From: Gymnothorax reevesii
Taxonomy: Eukaryota; Chordata; Actinopteri; Anguilliformes; Muraenidae
Direction: 5' to 3'
NCBI GenBank assembly: GCA_029721435.1
Contig: CM056576.1
Span: 65,925,876 to 65,989,875 of the forward strand
Length of the DNA stretch: 64,000 nucleotides
A model generated the notes under the pieces. The model searched no databases. It worked only from the letters and a program-made list of their open reading frames with translations, and was not told the DNA's origin. The translations under genes were made by a program, and so were the position numbers. Of this stretch, positions 10,711 to 22,303 are shown one piece after another; within the stretch, counting starts at the first letter, position 1, and every line of letters begins with the position of its first letter.

Positions 10711-12950
10711 CGCTCCTGTTCTGTTCTCGGTGTTTCAGGCATTTGTCAATGACGTGCTCTGAGAAATGTTGGAGAAATTCGTCTTCGTTTATCTTGACGA
10801 CATTTAGATTTTTTCTTCAACTCTCTCAGAGCACAAACAACACGTTAGGCGTGTACTGGAAGCCCTGCTGAATGCCAAAATTTGTTAAAGCTGAAAAATG
10901 TGTTTTCCATGCCCAGACTGTCTCGTTCTTAGGCTTTATTGTTTCTAAGGGGTCAGTGCGCATGGACCCTGACAAGGTAGCTGCGGTCATTTTATCGCGG
11001 TTGCTGCCCCCATTATTGCGCTCACTAAAAGGAATACCTCCTCAGCGTTTTTTTGGTCTCCGGCAGCCAATGCTGCTTTTCAGGAATTAAAAGAACGTTT
11101 TAGCTTAGAGCCTATTTTGGTTTTGCCCGACCCCTCCCTCCCATTTGTCGTGGAGGTAGATGCTTCGGAGATGGGCGTGGCTGCTATTCTGTCCCAGCGC
11201 CCTCGTTGGGATAATAAGCTTCACCCATGTGTGTACTTCTCCTGGTCTTTGTCCACCGCGGAACGCAATTATAGTATTGGTGACCGGGAGTTATAAGCGG
11301 TCAAGCTGGCGCTCAAAGAGTGGCGCCACTGGTTGGAGGGAGCTGAGCACCCCTTTGTGGTTTGGACCAACCATAAAAACCTCCAATATATTCAGCAGAC
11401 CAAACGGCGTAATTCCTGGCAGGCGCAATGGTCATCGTTTTTTAACCACTTTGATTTTACGCTCACATACCGCCCGGGCTCTAAAAATATTAAGCCTGAC
11501 ACCCTGTCATGTATGTACGATCGCACGGATAGCGATCCTGTTATTCCTTCTACCCAGATCGTGGCACCTATTCAATGGGAAGTTGAGGCGGTGGTTCAAG
11601 AGGCATTGAAATCCGATCCCGGTCCTGGGGGGAGCCTCCTGGCTGTTTATTTGTTCCGCTTGGGGTTAAGTCAAGGGTCCTTCAGTGGTGACATTCTTCC
11701 CGCTTGGCTGGACACCCAGGGGCCCATCGGACCAAGCAGTTCCTTTCCCAACGGTTTTGGTGGCCGGATATGATGAAGGACATTCGGGAGTTTGTAGCGG
11801 CCTGTAGCGTATGTTCCAGAAATAAAACTTCCCACCTCCCTCCCTCTGGCCTGCTGCGACCTTTGCTCGTTCCCAGGCACCCTTGGTCACTTATCGCGCA
11901 CGATTTTATTACGGGGCTGCCTGTATCTGATGGCAACACTGTCATTTTGTTAGTGGTTGACCGGTTTTCTAAAGCGGCTCATTTTGTAGCGCTACCTAAG
12001 CTGCCTTCGGCGCGGGAAACAGCGCATATTGTAGTTAAAAACGTGTTCCGTTTACATGGGCTTCCACAAGATGTCATCTCTGACCGAGGTTCTCTATTCA
12101 CGGCCACATTCTGGAAAGCTTTTTGTAAGCAGTTGGGGGCCACAGTGAGTCTCTCCTCAGGGTTTCACCCGGAGACCAACGGGCAAATGGAACGGACGAA
12201 TCACTCTCTTGAAAACACTCTTCGATGTTTGGCGGCGGATAATCCCTCATCGTAGAGTCGATTTTTAGCTTGGGCCGAATATACCCATAACTCTTTGTGT
12301 AATTCCTCCACGGGGCTTTCCCCCTTTGACGCCCAAGTGGGTTACCAACCCATAATATTTCCGGAGACTGAGAACGATTCTGAAATTCCGTCAGTCAACC
12401 AGTTTATTCAGCACTGTAGGTCGGTTTGCATCAAGGTCCGTTCTTCGCTGTTGCGTTTGGGGCGTAAACAAAAATCCTTTGCTGATAGGAGGCGTCGTTT
12501 GGCCCCGTCTTATCGGGTTTGGCAGAGAGTTTAACTGTCTACCCGGGACCTCCCTTTGAAAGTAGAATCCCGAAAACTGGCGCCCCGGTACATCAGCCCG
12601 TTCAAAATAGTGCGGAAGATCAATCCAGTCAGGGTCCAGCTGAAGCTCCCGAGAGAGCTTCTTTACGCATACATCCGTCATTCCACGTCTCTCAGATTAA
12701 GCCGGTTAGCAGCAGTGTCCTGGCACCTGCCGATTCACCTCCGCCGAACGGTGGAAAGGGGGCAGGTTTATACCGTGCGCCGCATTCTGGCCGAGAGGCA
12801 TATAGGTTGTGGGGTCCAGTTCCTTGTAGACTGGGAGGGATATGGTCCCGAGGAGCGGTGCTGGGTCCCTTTGCGTGATATTTTGGACCCGTCATTAATT
12901 TTGGAGTTTCATGCGCGGGGTTCCTTTGGGACTTCTGGAGCTGGCCCTTA
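10711..12950 (+). pseudogene. Chromovirus pol remnant: RT, RNase H, integrase, chromodomain
   Basis: The RT palm and thumb are read around 10713-11000, with FVFVYLDDI and then [20 protein letters not shown]. RNase H follows at about 11150-11520 ([28 protein letters not shown], then a stop, and VVWTNHKNLQYI). The integrase core is an open stretch at 11704-12255 with a zinc-finger region ([20 protein letters not shown]), a first Asp (AHDFITGLP), a second Asp (ISDRGSLF) and the final Glu ([12 protein letters not shown]). The chromodomain lies near 12755-12905 (YTVRRILAERH, VDWEGYGPEERCWVP). Premature stops occur near 10763, 10806, 11296 and 12253, and there are several frame changes. Confidence 0.88.
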
Positions 12951-12962
12951 GAGGGGGGGTCC

Positions 12963-13402
12963 TGTCATGGTTTTGGAGCTTTGAGAGGTCCTTTTGATAC
13001 TTTCGTCTAGGTAGATATCGTTTTGCTCGCCATCGGATTCCTGGGCCAGCTGGCATTAATTGGGGGCGTTACCCGGACTCTATTTAAGCTCCTGTTCTGC
13101 CTCGCTCGTGTTGCTAGAGTGTCATTGTTTTCTTGGTGCTTTAGCCGGTAAGGTCTTGAGAGTTAAAGTATTGTCAGGATCTTAGCACCATAACAGGATT
13201 AGTGTTAGCGAGTAAGGGAATCTTTGGTTTAGTACCCTTTTCTTTTTTTCGAGCTCGCCTGTTTTCTACCACAGGCGGTGTCAGGTCCGTTGGTAGCTCG
13301 AGTCTCGTGATTTCTATCTGTTTTAGTCTCTCAGCACTCTGCTGGTTTTTCCTTTTATTTCTGGCCACTGCTCTTGGCGTCCTACTACCAACGCTCATCA
13401 CA
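12963..13402 (+). repeat. 3' LTR of the chromovirus
   Basis: About 440 bp, starting TGTCATGGTTTTGG and ending CGCTCATCACA just before the ATTCAA target copy. It contains a TATA-like CTCTATTTAAGCTCC near 13080. The end could be one base further right if the duplication is the 5-bp TTCAA. Confidence 0.8.
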
Positions 13403-13408
13403 ATTCAA

Positions 13409-14484
13409 TTCATAAGGTTAAAGACATTCATTCATCTTGAACAGTTACGTTGGCAATTTACCTTTTTGAAGTCAAGGAGCTTCAAAACGGACCATTTAAA
13501 TTTAAAATTGTCTTTTAATTTCATTTTGCCGAATAAATGCATTCGCGAATGGGTGGGAGGACATGTCTTGGGATATGCTCCAGGTCAGTAAACACTATTG
13601 GTGCCTCCGTTTGAAATCGTTCTGGGAAATAAAAAGCAGATAAAGAGGTTGGCCACGGAATTCTTTCTATGTTGACAATATTTTATTAGACCCTCAAACT
13701 ATTTTGAAAACAAGTTTACGAGTCCGCCTTAGTTTTTACTTTTGTGAGCACTAGCGGACTTCCATGAATTTCGAACCATGTTATTATCTTGAAAGTGCAA
13801 CACTAAATCTCACCTTAAAATTTTATTAATTGGGCCCTGATTCTTCCATTGGCCTCTTTGCTAGCCGTCTGCATGTCCGCTACACTTGTGTCAAAGCATA
13901 ATACATGTAAAATATTCAAACAGTACAAAAAAAAAACACGCAACATTAATCAAGGAGACCAAGCAACCCCAGAAACCAAATCCCAGAGTATTTCCGTGAG
14001 TAAACGGAACTGTGCAGATGTATACTATCAGTCTAACTCACAGCTCAGTCTGCAGAAAACAAAAAGATATACCTCTACTATGAGCCCAAGTAGAAGCAGA
14101 ATTGTAAAAACATCCACAAGGGGCAATATTGCAAGAGTGCCTCTGTCAAGTCTTTACATACATTTCAATGGTCATGGCTAAAAGGAGGAAGTGACATAAT
14201 AAAGCATTTCAAAGATAAACAGAGATAGAGAAAAAGGTTGGTAAATAGTTGCCTGTTGTGTCAATAAACATCTAAAAAAACAGAAAAGTGTTATCAACAC
14301 CTCAATAATCATACACATCTCATTAGCGAATCTCAGCATTTAGAGACGATGAATAAATCCCAAAAAAATGTAAAAGAAGGAGAAAGACACTTTGTTGAAG
14401 TTTTCTGGATGATAATGATAGCCACTAAGTTAATGTTAAGAGCCGCTGGTGATGGAAGGACAACAGCCTCACCTCAACAGTACC
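13409..14484. other. No gene recognised; may include 3' sequence of the L1-type element
   Basis: Nothing codes convincingly here. The part next to 14485 lies downstream of the minus-strand ORF1 and could be old LINE sequence, but no ORF2 similarity was seen. Confidence 0.4.
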
Positions 14485-15246
14485 TCACAAGCAAGGAGAG
14501 TTTGAAGTGGACATGAACATAGCTTCAGCTACTTTATGATTCGTGAACTGTTGTTGTTTGCCATCCACAATGACACACAGCATGGTGGGGTAAAAGAGAA
14601 AGTACTTCAAGTTGAGTTCACGGAGCATACATCTGACGGGATCAAAGCTCCCTCTCCTCCTCGTCAGGTCAGGACTGAAATCGGGATAGACGTAAACACG
14701 CTTTCCTTTGAACTCCAGAATGCTTTTCTCCCTGGCAAGGCGAAGAATTTTCACCATATCCTGGAAATTCAGCAGCTTGATAATGATAGACTTGGGGCCA
14801 GCCCAGTCACTTTGTATGACCATTGGTGACTAGTGCACCCTCTCAATGATCACTGAATTAGGAAAGGCATCTCTTCCCAAGAGCTGCGGGATGAGCCGGG
14901 ACATGAAGCCAATAATGTCACTGCCTTCAGTGGACTCCTGGATCCCAGCAAAGCGGAGGTTTGAGCGTCAGCTACGATTTTCCAAATCATCGACTTTATC
15001 CTTCAGGTAAGAGTTGTCTTTCTCTAGCTGGTTTACTGTGGTGACTAGCTCCTGTATGTTGTCTTCCTTAGCGCCAACTCGCTGCTTTAGCAGATTCACT
15101 TGTTTCCCCAAAGTAGTCAGGGATTTTTGGATGGTGGTAAGACTACCTTGAATTGAGTCCACTTTGGAGTCGAGATAGGAGAGCATGTCATTCTTGCTTA
15201 GTTGAATAGCGTCCATCAAATTTTGTAAAGACAGACTTTCCTCCAT
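14485..15246 (-). pseudogene. L1-type LINE ORF1 pseudogene
   Basis: Read on the minus strand from 15246. An ATG-initiated N-terminal coiled coil (LQNLMDAIQLSKNDMLSYLD, then many heptad-like KQVNLLKQRV / VDDLENRS blocks) is followed by RSNLRFAGIQESTEG and the RRM/C-terminal region of the L1 ORF1 protein: IIIKLLNFQDMVKILRLARE, VYPDFSPDLTRRR and LRELNLKYFLFYPT. The ORF1 protein is a trimeric RNA-binding chaperone in L1 retrotransposition. Two in-frame stops, one near 14967 (where DDLENRS meets RSNLRF) and one near 14829, break it. About 254 codons would be spanned. No ORF2 is present, so the copy is a fragment. Confidence 0.82.
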
Positions 15247-15440
15247 TATGGCAAACAGAAAAAAAGACCCAGCAATAGTATAATGCGCTGCAATAAATTC
15301 TCAACTCAATCAGACAAAGTTAAGTTAAAATAAGATAATGAGGATCTTAAAAAAAGGGCATTTAATGCTACTATTAATAGGACAAGCAGACGGGCTTGAG
15401 ATGCGTTGCTCACGCCATCTTGCATTGCCATGGCAGACCT
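15247..15440 (-). mobile_element. Probable 5' noncoding part of the L1-type copy
   Basis: Sequence immediately upstream of ORF1 on the minus strand. Near 15410-15425 the minus strand reads GCAAGATGGCGTGAGC, of the sort found at LINE 5' ends. The boundary is not proven. Confidence 0.4.
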
Positions 15441-16659
15441 GGTTGGGAGTTCAGGCTTTTGGAAGAGTAAACACAACATAAAGTAATTCTAGAATATGAA
15501 GATAATTATGCAATAGAAGTAGTATTAATATTGAAATGGTGTATTCATGCAAGTTTAGAATATGTTAGTTGACTTTCAGGCTATGGTGCCTGTTATATTC
15601 CACACGATAATTGCAGTAGTAGCAGAACATGACATTTCTAAAGAAAATGTACACTACGTGGATCTATACTGTAAATTTACTTTGAATCCTATACTTAGCG
15701 CCATTAATGTGATGTATGTACTTTATGTGTCGCAAATTGAATTATCAATCAGTTTTTATTGCTTTTCCAGTGAGATACGAGTGGAAATACAGAGCAGCGT
15801 GTGGTATTATAATCTTGATATGCACCATGTGGATGCAGTGAGTACTTCAGTTATAAAAAACATTGAGTTGTTTGAGATATGTACTGTGACGATTGACTTT
15901 TTCTTTGGGTGCGGTCAATAGCCTATTTAAAATCAACCAAAAAAGTGAAAAATGCTACAGTGTCAAGAAAATGGAATGGCTTGCGACAAAGGACAGTGTA
16001 AAAGAGCCACTGGCATGAATGAGGTAGGTTGGCAGCTCTCAGCCCCTGAGAGGTGGTGCACCATCTGGATTGTCACTGGTCAACAATCAGCTGGCTATCT
16101 ATCCAAGAATGGAAAAAAGGCACTGTCACTGACACACCTGCTCAGGGTAGCACGAGTCACTGTGGAAGCTCAAGAGCACCAAATCCGGTTATAGCCTGCA
16201 TATGACAGATTCCGGACAGCAAGCCAAACTAGTCATGAGATGAGGGGTCGGAAACGTCTATGGGTTCAACGCCATCTACGGGAGCAACACATGCGTGCAC
16301 ATGATCCCAATGGAAAACCCATTTTTGACCCATGCGTTTTCAGATTACAGATGGAGCGTCAGTGTTGGTTCAGACAGGCACGGAAGTCAGTCTTGGCTCT
16401 ACCCCTTGTCCAATCGCATTGGACTTCAGCGTCATGTACCTAATTTGCGCGTCTTTTTAAATAAGGTGGCGCTTTCCATCTCAACTAACCAAGCTCTACC
16501 ATTCCCACCAAGACCCATTACATATCTGCGCAAACATCCCCTCCACCTCCCCTGCCTCCTCCTTTCCAACGGCATGGTCTTTGGCAGTACTTGTTGTGTC
16601 ATACTCTTGTCTTCATACGGTATTGGCATTGTTGTAAACTGTATCGTCATTCATTTCAT
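15441..16659. other. No gene recognised
   Basis: Several open frames of 65-136 codons overlap at 15562-16705 on both strands, but none shows a recognisable domain. The right part (from about 16450) probably belongs to the LINE tail that follows. Origin of 15950-16450 is unknown. Confidence 0.4.
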
Positions 16660-17054
16660 TTTGAGCACTGGCTGCTGCTGCCCTGCTGTCCTGATCCGGT
16701 CCTGATCCAGTTCTGCACCATCCTCGGCATGGGACTTCCTGGTGCTACAGATACCACTGATCAGATGGGCTTAAACGGAACTCTTTTGCCATTTTTTTAC
16801 TTAATTTTGTTATTAATTAGCTAGTCTGGAGAGGATGGGCTTCCCCACTATAGTCGGGTTCCTCCTGAGATTTCTTCCCACTGGGGAGTTTTTTCTTACC
16901 ACTCTTTGAGGTTTTCTCTCTGATTTTTTGCCTCATTTGCTGTATTGGGAAATAGGCTGGGCACTGCCCTTACATTTATTTAAACCCTCACTGTAAAGCA
17001 TCTTTGTAAGAGTCTCTGTGAAAAGTGCTTTACAAATAAATTTAATTGAAATTA
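16660..17054 (+). mobile_element. L2/Maui-type LINE 3' tail
   Basis: Contains GGTTCCTCCTGAGATTTCTT, then CACTGTAAAGCATCTTTGT, AAGTGCTTTACAAATAAA and a short AATTGAAATT-like terminal repeat. This is the well-known 3' untranslated end of fish L2-like LINEs. No coding sequence is retained. Confidence 0.7.
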
Positions 17055-17478
17055 TAAACACAGTGAACCAGGCTCTGCCAGGGGGTTGTGATCTCATGGG
17101 ATGTATTTGTCATGCTTGCTCAGCTTGTTCCAGAGTATCACTTAAGCAGAGTAACCGCCAAATTCAAATGTATGTCATTCCAAATAAATGATTAAATCTG
17201 ATGTGAGTGTCCTGTCTGAGATGGTTTTCTGGTGGGGTCGGGTGCACGCATGTGTTGCTCAGTTGACATTTGATATGCGTGATATAAGATCAGTTCTTAG
17301 ATATTGTCTGTTGTAAATACAATCCAGGAACGGGCACCATGTTTTCATGAACTAGCCTTGGCGTCTACAAAGTCCAAATTTAACTTCCTCATAGCTTGCT
17401 ATGTTGGCAATTTATTCAAATCCAGTGTTCAAATGATGTGTGTGGTGGTTTTCCATTGTTTTACAATAACTGCATCCT
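17055..17478. other. No gene recognised
   Basis: Nothing distinctive seen. Confidence 0.5.
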
Positions 17479-17632
17479 GTTAACCAGTGTTGGGGTAGTT
17501 ACTCTGAAAATGTAGTGCAGTACACATTACTTGTCACTTTTTTAAAAAGTAATCCCTTCACTTAATTACTCACTGCTGATAGTAAATAGTTACACTACTA
17601 CATACATTACTTTAGGATTACTAAGCACCATC
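17479..17632. mobile_element. hAT-like MITE fragment
   Basis: Begins CCAGTGTTGGGGTAGTTACT and contains repeated GTTACT/ATTACT words, resembling the end of a common fish non-autonomous hAT repeat. The other end is not visible. Confidence 0.4.
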
Positions 17633-18166
17633 ATATGAAGCTTAGCGAAAGTTCAATCAGGAAGACTCTCTCGCGCACTTTATTTTATTATCATTCACAG
17701 GTAGGCTCATCTCCGCAGTCAAGTCTCGGGCTGTCAACTGAGCCGTCAGCTGGTGTAGCTGCTGATCTCTTCTATCCAACCGTAGCACACCACAGTTTTA
17801 TCGCCAGCCAGTCGTTTTGCTGTTGTCTTTTTAAAAAATTTCATATCTCTCTCCCCTAGTTCGCCCGTGCTGCCGTTCACTGACCCTCCTCCTCCCCATC
17901 GCCACCCTGCTCTCATTAGACCTTCCGTACTGCTACTCCAGCTTCGTCAGCCTTCAGCCATCACCTCCACCAGTGTCTGGAATCTGTGGGGGATTTTCCT
18001 GCTGCTGCTCTGAGCTGTGCTCCTGCTCTACGAGTCTTCCTGAAGAGTCCAAGCGCCAAAAACTTGTCTGATTCTAAGCATGTTACTTCCTCTTATGCTC
18101 AATGCATTATAAATATTTCCCGGTTTCACTTGAGTCTCTCCTGATTGAACTTAAATTCACCATAAC
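17633..18166. other. No gene recognised
   Basis: Nothing coding is supported. A 74-codon frame at 17635 has no recognisable domain. Confidence 0.45.
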
Positions 18167-18503
18167 TTAAGAGCCATTCCATGTTAAAGTGGCACTTTCT
18201 GAAGCAGTTGAGGAGTTGACCCCCTGGAATTGAATGAAACTTGGCACATAGGTGCGTATGGGTGTCTCACGTCAAAAGTCAAATTTTTTGGTCCATATCT
18301 CACTTTGCCTGCCAGTGGTGCCACCTGGAAGCCATGAAAATGGCTTAGTCTTGCTGTTGACACCACATTTTACATCAAATATCATGACTTAAAGGTACAA
18401 AGTACCAAATATGTTATTCTTTTATTATAACCTGTGACACTTTAAGTCTGGATAGACATCACCAGCCAACTTGGTAACTAGGTTATTGAGCTGGAATAAT
18501 TTT

Positions 18504-18650
18504 TGTGACCCTCCAGCACCAAACCAGTCACATGGGTCAATTTTTCAAATATAAGTTTTTGGGCTCATCTGAAAGGGCATTTAATGTGAGCCCAAAAACT
18601 CATATTTGAAAAACTGATCCATGTGACTGGTTTGGTGTTGGAGGGTTACA
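18504..18650. repeat. 64-bp-arm hairpin inside the TTAA element
   Basis: Left arm 18504-18567 and right arm 18587-18650 are reverse complements at 59 of 64 positions by eye, with a 19-bp loop. The core is ACCAAACCAGTCACATGG. All five mismatches are transitions. Confidence 0.85.
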
Positions 18651-18976
18651 TTTGAGAAATAACAGCAAAAATTGAAAATGGGAATAAAATAACATCCCAA
18701 ATATACGTATACCAATCTAGAATTGTCATAGTTTAGCCCCCACCGGCAGAAGGCATGAAGCCGGTGGGCACAGGGACCATGTACCCCAAAAGCAGGCTTA
18801 GGGACCCAGAAGCACAGGCTGAGTAAAAGTATAAAATTCTTTTATTTTAAGAAAAAGAACATAAACAACCCAGAGGGGAGCAGCAGCATGACAAAACATA
18901 GCAGGACTTCAGGAACACAGTCAGAATACTGCTGCACCGAAATAAGGTGCAGCAACCCTTCAATACTAACACCTGA

Positions 18977-19020
18977 CCTCCACCTTAACGAGCAATAGGT
19001 GTGGCTCGTTAAGGTGGAGG
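18977..19020. repeat. Perfect 17-bp inverted repeat with 10-bp loop
   Basis: CCTCCACCTTAACGAGC at 18977-18993 is exactly complementary to 19004-19020. Confidence 0.9.
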
Positions 19021-19735
19021 CTAAGAATGCAGAAGGGGGAAGGGCCTGCAGGTACATGCCATAACAAGAATAGTTTATTATGTGTTTTCTCACAACAAGA
19101 CTATCATTTTCAGTGACTAGTACCTTGGTATCTTGCTGGGTTGATGGTCGAAATAGATTTTTGGTGCATGTTTTCTCAGTAACCCAGATATGCACTGTGG
19201 TGGTAAATGTTGTTTGTTGTGCTTTTGGAACTCTATTTACAGGAGTGCCAAGCATTTCTTTGGCTTTGTCCAACTTGAAAGAGTAGATATTACCCAAGCT
19301 GGAGGAAAACTGAAAACGGACCATTTCATTGGGGATTGTGGCATTTTACCCAGCAAAACAGGTATCTGAAATTCTCTGAATACATCGTCCTTTTGGGGAA
19401 CATTACAGCACTAGTAAAATCTCAACGGTGATAGATGTTATTTAACATCAAATGTTGGAAAATTTTGCCCCTTGGGGGCGCTGTTGACTCGATGCAAGTA
19501 CTGGCTATTCTCAGCAATGAACAGAGCATTTTTTTTTTGAATTGTGATACACACAGCTAGTTTTCTGAGAAAATAAAGAGTTTGGTTTGGTACTATGCTG
19601 GGTAGATAGCTTTCTGACTAAAGGTGGCGCTCTAAAGAGCTAATGTTCTACCGACCTAATATCCCATATTCCTGGACATATACCAAAGTTCTGTCTTTTG
19701 AAATATTTAATAACTAGCACTCTGCCCGTGGGGAT

Positions 19736-19870
19736 CCACGGATTCTATTTTATGTAACTTCATCTTTATATTATAATGCCCGGTGGAATCTAGCGCAGAG
19801 TGGCCGGACACACACGCACACACACACGCACGCACACAGAGGGCACTCGGCTATTATAATATAGATAAAA
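19736..19870. repeat. Retroposon-like tail with CA-type simple repeat
   Basis: GTGGGGATCCACGGATTC is followed by a CACACACGCACACACAC-type run (about 19808-19838) and CGGCTATTATAATATAGAT. The combination resembles a small retroposed repeat end. The family is not certain. Confidence 0.35.
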
Positions 19871-20289
19871 TAAAAAGCATTCTAGATTGGTAAATGTCTA
19901 GGATATTATTTTATTCCCATTCCCACTTTCAATTTTTACTGTTACTTCTCAAATTATTCCCGCTCAAAAACATAGGTACCCAGCTTGATGCTGATGTGGC
20001 GCAGATTTCTAACTGCACTTGAAGTGTCGCAGGTGTTGATAAAAGTATAACATATTTGGTACTGTGTACTGTTAAGTCATGATAGTTGATGTAAAATGTG
20101 GTGTCAACAGCAAAACTGGGCCACTTTGGTGGCTTCCAGGTAGCGCCACCTGCAGGCAAAGTGAGATACAGACCTAAAAATGTGGCCTTTTCCTTAAGAC
20201 ACCCATATCTGCCTATGTGCCAAGTTTCAATCAATTCCAGGGGGGTCAACTGCACACCGAATGTCAATCTCTTATGGAATGGCTATTAA

Positions 20290-20879
20290 TTAAGTGCCCT
20301 TTGGGCCCTGCTTCACTTCGGGGCGTGATTTCAAAACTTCCTTATTTTTATATCCAACCATGTAGAATTTCCTTATTTTCAAAAAAATTTCTGAGCACCT
20401 CCTGTAATGGATGGATGGATTTATACATCCACCTCATGATGACTGGGTGGATATATTCTCAGGGAATCGGGAAGATTTCTTTTCAGAGTTGGCTTGGCAA
20501 ACATTTGATCCAATTGCTGTCTGGAGTGTTGCCATCTTGTGGTCGAATGCAGGGCAACTCAAAATCAGGCCAAAATCTGAAAAGCGTGCAAATTGCTAAT
20601 TTTTTTACACATTTTCTTTGATCAAAGTAACGATCAGTGAAGTAATTTTTTTTGGTCGCTTGTTAGACATGTATGCTTTCATCTGTAAGCATAATCAATT
20701 TTTTGTCAACTTAATTTGCATTTCATTGATGTACAAGACAATGCATGAAAAAACAGTATAGTGCTACTGTATATTTTACTGAATTTACAGTGTACTAGTG
20801 GCAGCAGGGTGTATTGTTTTCTTTACATTATCAAAGGAGTTTCACCCTTATCACAAATACTGTTCCAAGTAGACATTTT
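20290..20879. other. No gene recognised
   Basis: Nothing supported between the TTAA element and the modular repeat region. Confidence 0.5.
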
Positions 20880-21121
20880 TAGCTCACCCGGACTGAAGGT
20901 CCGGTGGGCTTATGCCATAGCCTGCTTGTCCGTCGTTTGTCGCTCGTCGTTCGTCGTCTGTCATCTTCGTCGTCATTGTCCGTCTTTTAACATCTTCTTC
21001 TCAGTAACCACTGTGCCAATGAAGCTGAAACTTGGTATGCATGTTCCTACCCATGAGCACACCAAAGTTTTTTTGAGGTGTTCCAATCCATCTTCAAATA
21101 TGGCCGCCAGGCGGCCATATT

Positions 21122-22303
21122 TTTAAAGGAGGAGACAGCACCTAGGCAAAGTATATTTCTGTGGAAAGTAGAATACTAGAAGGGTCTAAAACGCATTGTT
21201 ATATAAATTTTACTTTGGTAATGATCCAGTGCAATGCATTTTTAAACCAGCGAGTCTTTAATTTGGCTTCAGTACCAGGGGGCAGACATTTTTACTTGGG
21301 GAATCTTCTGATTTTGAATTTGATCTTCAGAAACCTCACCTTTAAAAATGCTTAATAACCTTAACCTCTCGCAGTTTACATCTCCCAATTAGCCACAGTT
21401 ACTCAGACTAATTGGCAAAAACCAACGACGGTCTAATACACATTTGATAGCATTGTTTTGCATTGCACCACAAAATTTTGAGGCATCTTCTGCATATGAA
21501 TGACGACATAAAATATCAATATGTCTTCATAATTTTAGCGCCCATTAAGCACCATAGATTTGTCGTAAGTAGTTTGCGAGGCTGTGGGAATCCGTTCTTT
21601 ATTTTGAATGTTGTCACGGCTAAGGGCCGCTGTAACGTTGGACAACTGTGTGACAATCTCCAAGGATGGCGAAAATAGATGCTGCAAAGTCAGCGAAAGA
21701 TTTGGATTTACAATGCCAAATCAATTATATAAATGTAGGCAATGGGAATTCACCTTTCATTTCCATTTCTAATTAGAGGTCATGTAGGCTATTGGTCTTA
21801 ATCGCTCAGTCGATAAAGTGTTTGATTGTTAATCAGGCCAGCTTAAATAAGAACAGCTTGTGGCCAGCCAAGTCGAAAAGGGAGAGCTTACCGACACCCC
21901 TTTGAACTACTCCATGGCCCTGATGAAAGGAAAGGGAACAACTGATGTCACGTAAGAGAATAACTGATGCACATGCACCGCTGCACTGGCGTTTTTGAAT
22001 AATGCATTCGAAATGCACACTCACCCACTATATAGGGCACTGTGTCATGAATGTTCTACATTGAAAACAATATTGAGAGTGAGTGAGCAAGGGGACAAGT
22101 GTGCATTTTGAACGCAGCCTTAGATTCCCCAAGTAAAAATGTCTGCCCCCTGATATTGACGCCGATTTGAAGAGTTCCCGGTTTAAAAAGGCATCGCACT
22201 CAATCATTACCTAATTAAAATTTATAAAACTGCATTTTTGGCACTTAAAAAATTCTCCTTTCTGCTGAAATGTACTTTCCCGAGGTGCTGTTTCCTCCTT
22301 TAA
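21122..22303. mobile_element. Inverted-arm element, about 185-bp arms
   Basis: Left arm 21122-21310 and right arm 22120-22303 are reverse complements with moderate divergence. Near-identical core: GGGGGCAGACATTTTTACTT at 21278 versus its complement at 22135, and AAAGGAGGAGACAGCACC at 21124 versus its complement near 22285-22300. The interior (21311-22119) has no recognised gene. Confidence 0.7.

Larger units (their letters stand above)
10626..13408 (+). mobile_element. Ty3/gypsy chromovirus, internally deleted
   Basis: The insertion is bounded by a target duplication ATTCAA (10626-10631 and 13403-13408). Both LTR starts read TGTCATGGTTTTGGAGCTT. Order: truncated 5' LTR (10632-10710), C-terminal reverse transcriptase, RNase H, integrase, chromodomain, complete 3' LTR. 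Most of the 5' LTR, gag, protease and the N-terminal half of RT are missing, so the element cannot be autonomous. The internal frames carry stops and shifts. The order RT-RH-IN-chromodomain is the usual chromovirus arrangement, unlike the Gmr1-like element at 30807-36841. Confidence 0.88.
18167..20289. mobile_element. 2.1-kb long-inverted-repeat DNA transposon at TTAA
   Basis: The outer ends read TTAAGAGCCATTCCA (18167) and, reversed, TTAATAGCCATTCCA (ending 20289), so a 15-bp terminus with one mismatch is flanked by or includes TTAA. The inverted similarity continues inward, with strong blocks such as GGAATTGAATGAAACTTGGC (left, plus strand) matching the reverse of 20210-20245, and AAATGTGGTGTCAACAGCAA on the right. 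It resumes at 18660-18725 versus 19883-19945 around TTCTAGATTGGTA and TTATTTTATTCCCATT. No transposase is present. TTAA targets are used by piggyBac and Kolobok elements; which of these mobilised this copy is unknown. Confidence 0.72.

Noticed and set aside
13202..13591. 129-codon plus-strand hydrophobic frame
   Set aside because: It begins inside the chromovirus 3' LTR and crosses its end and the target duplication, so it is not a gene.
15562..16705. Series of overlapping frames up to 136 codons
   Set aside because: No recognisable domain in any; the right part overlaps LINE 3' sequence.
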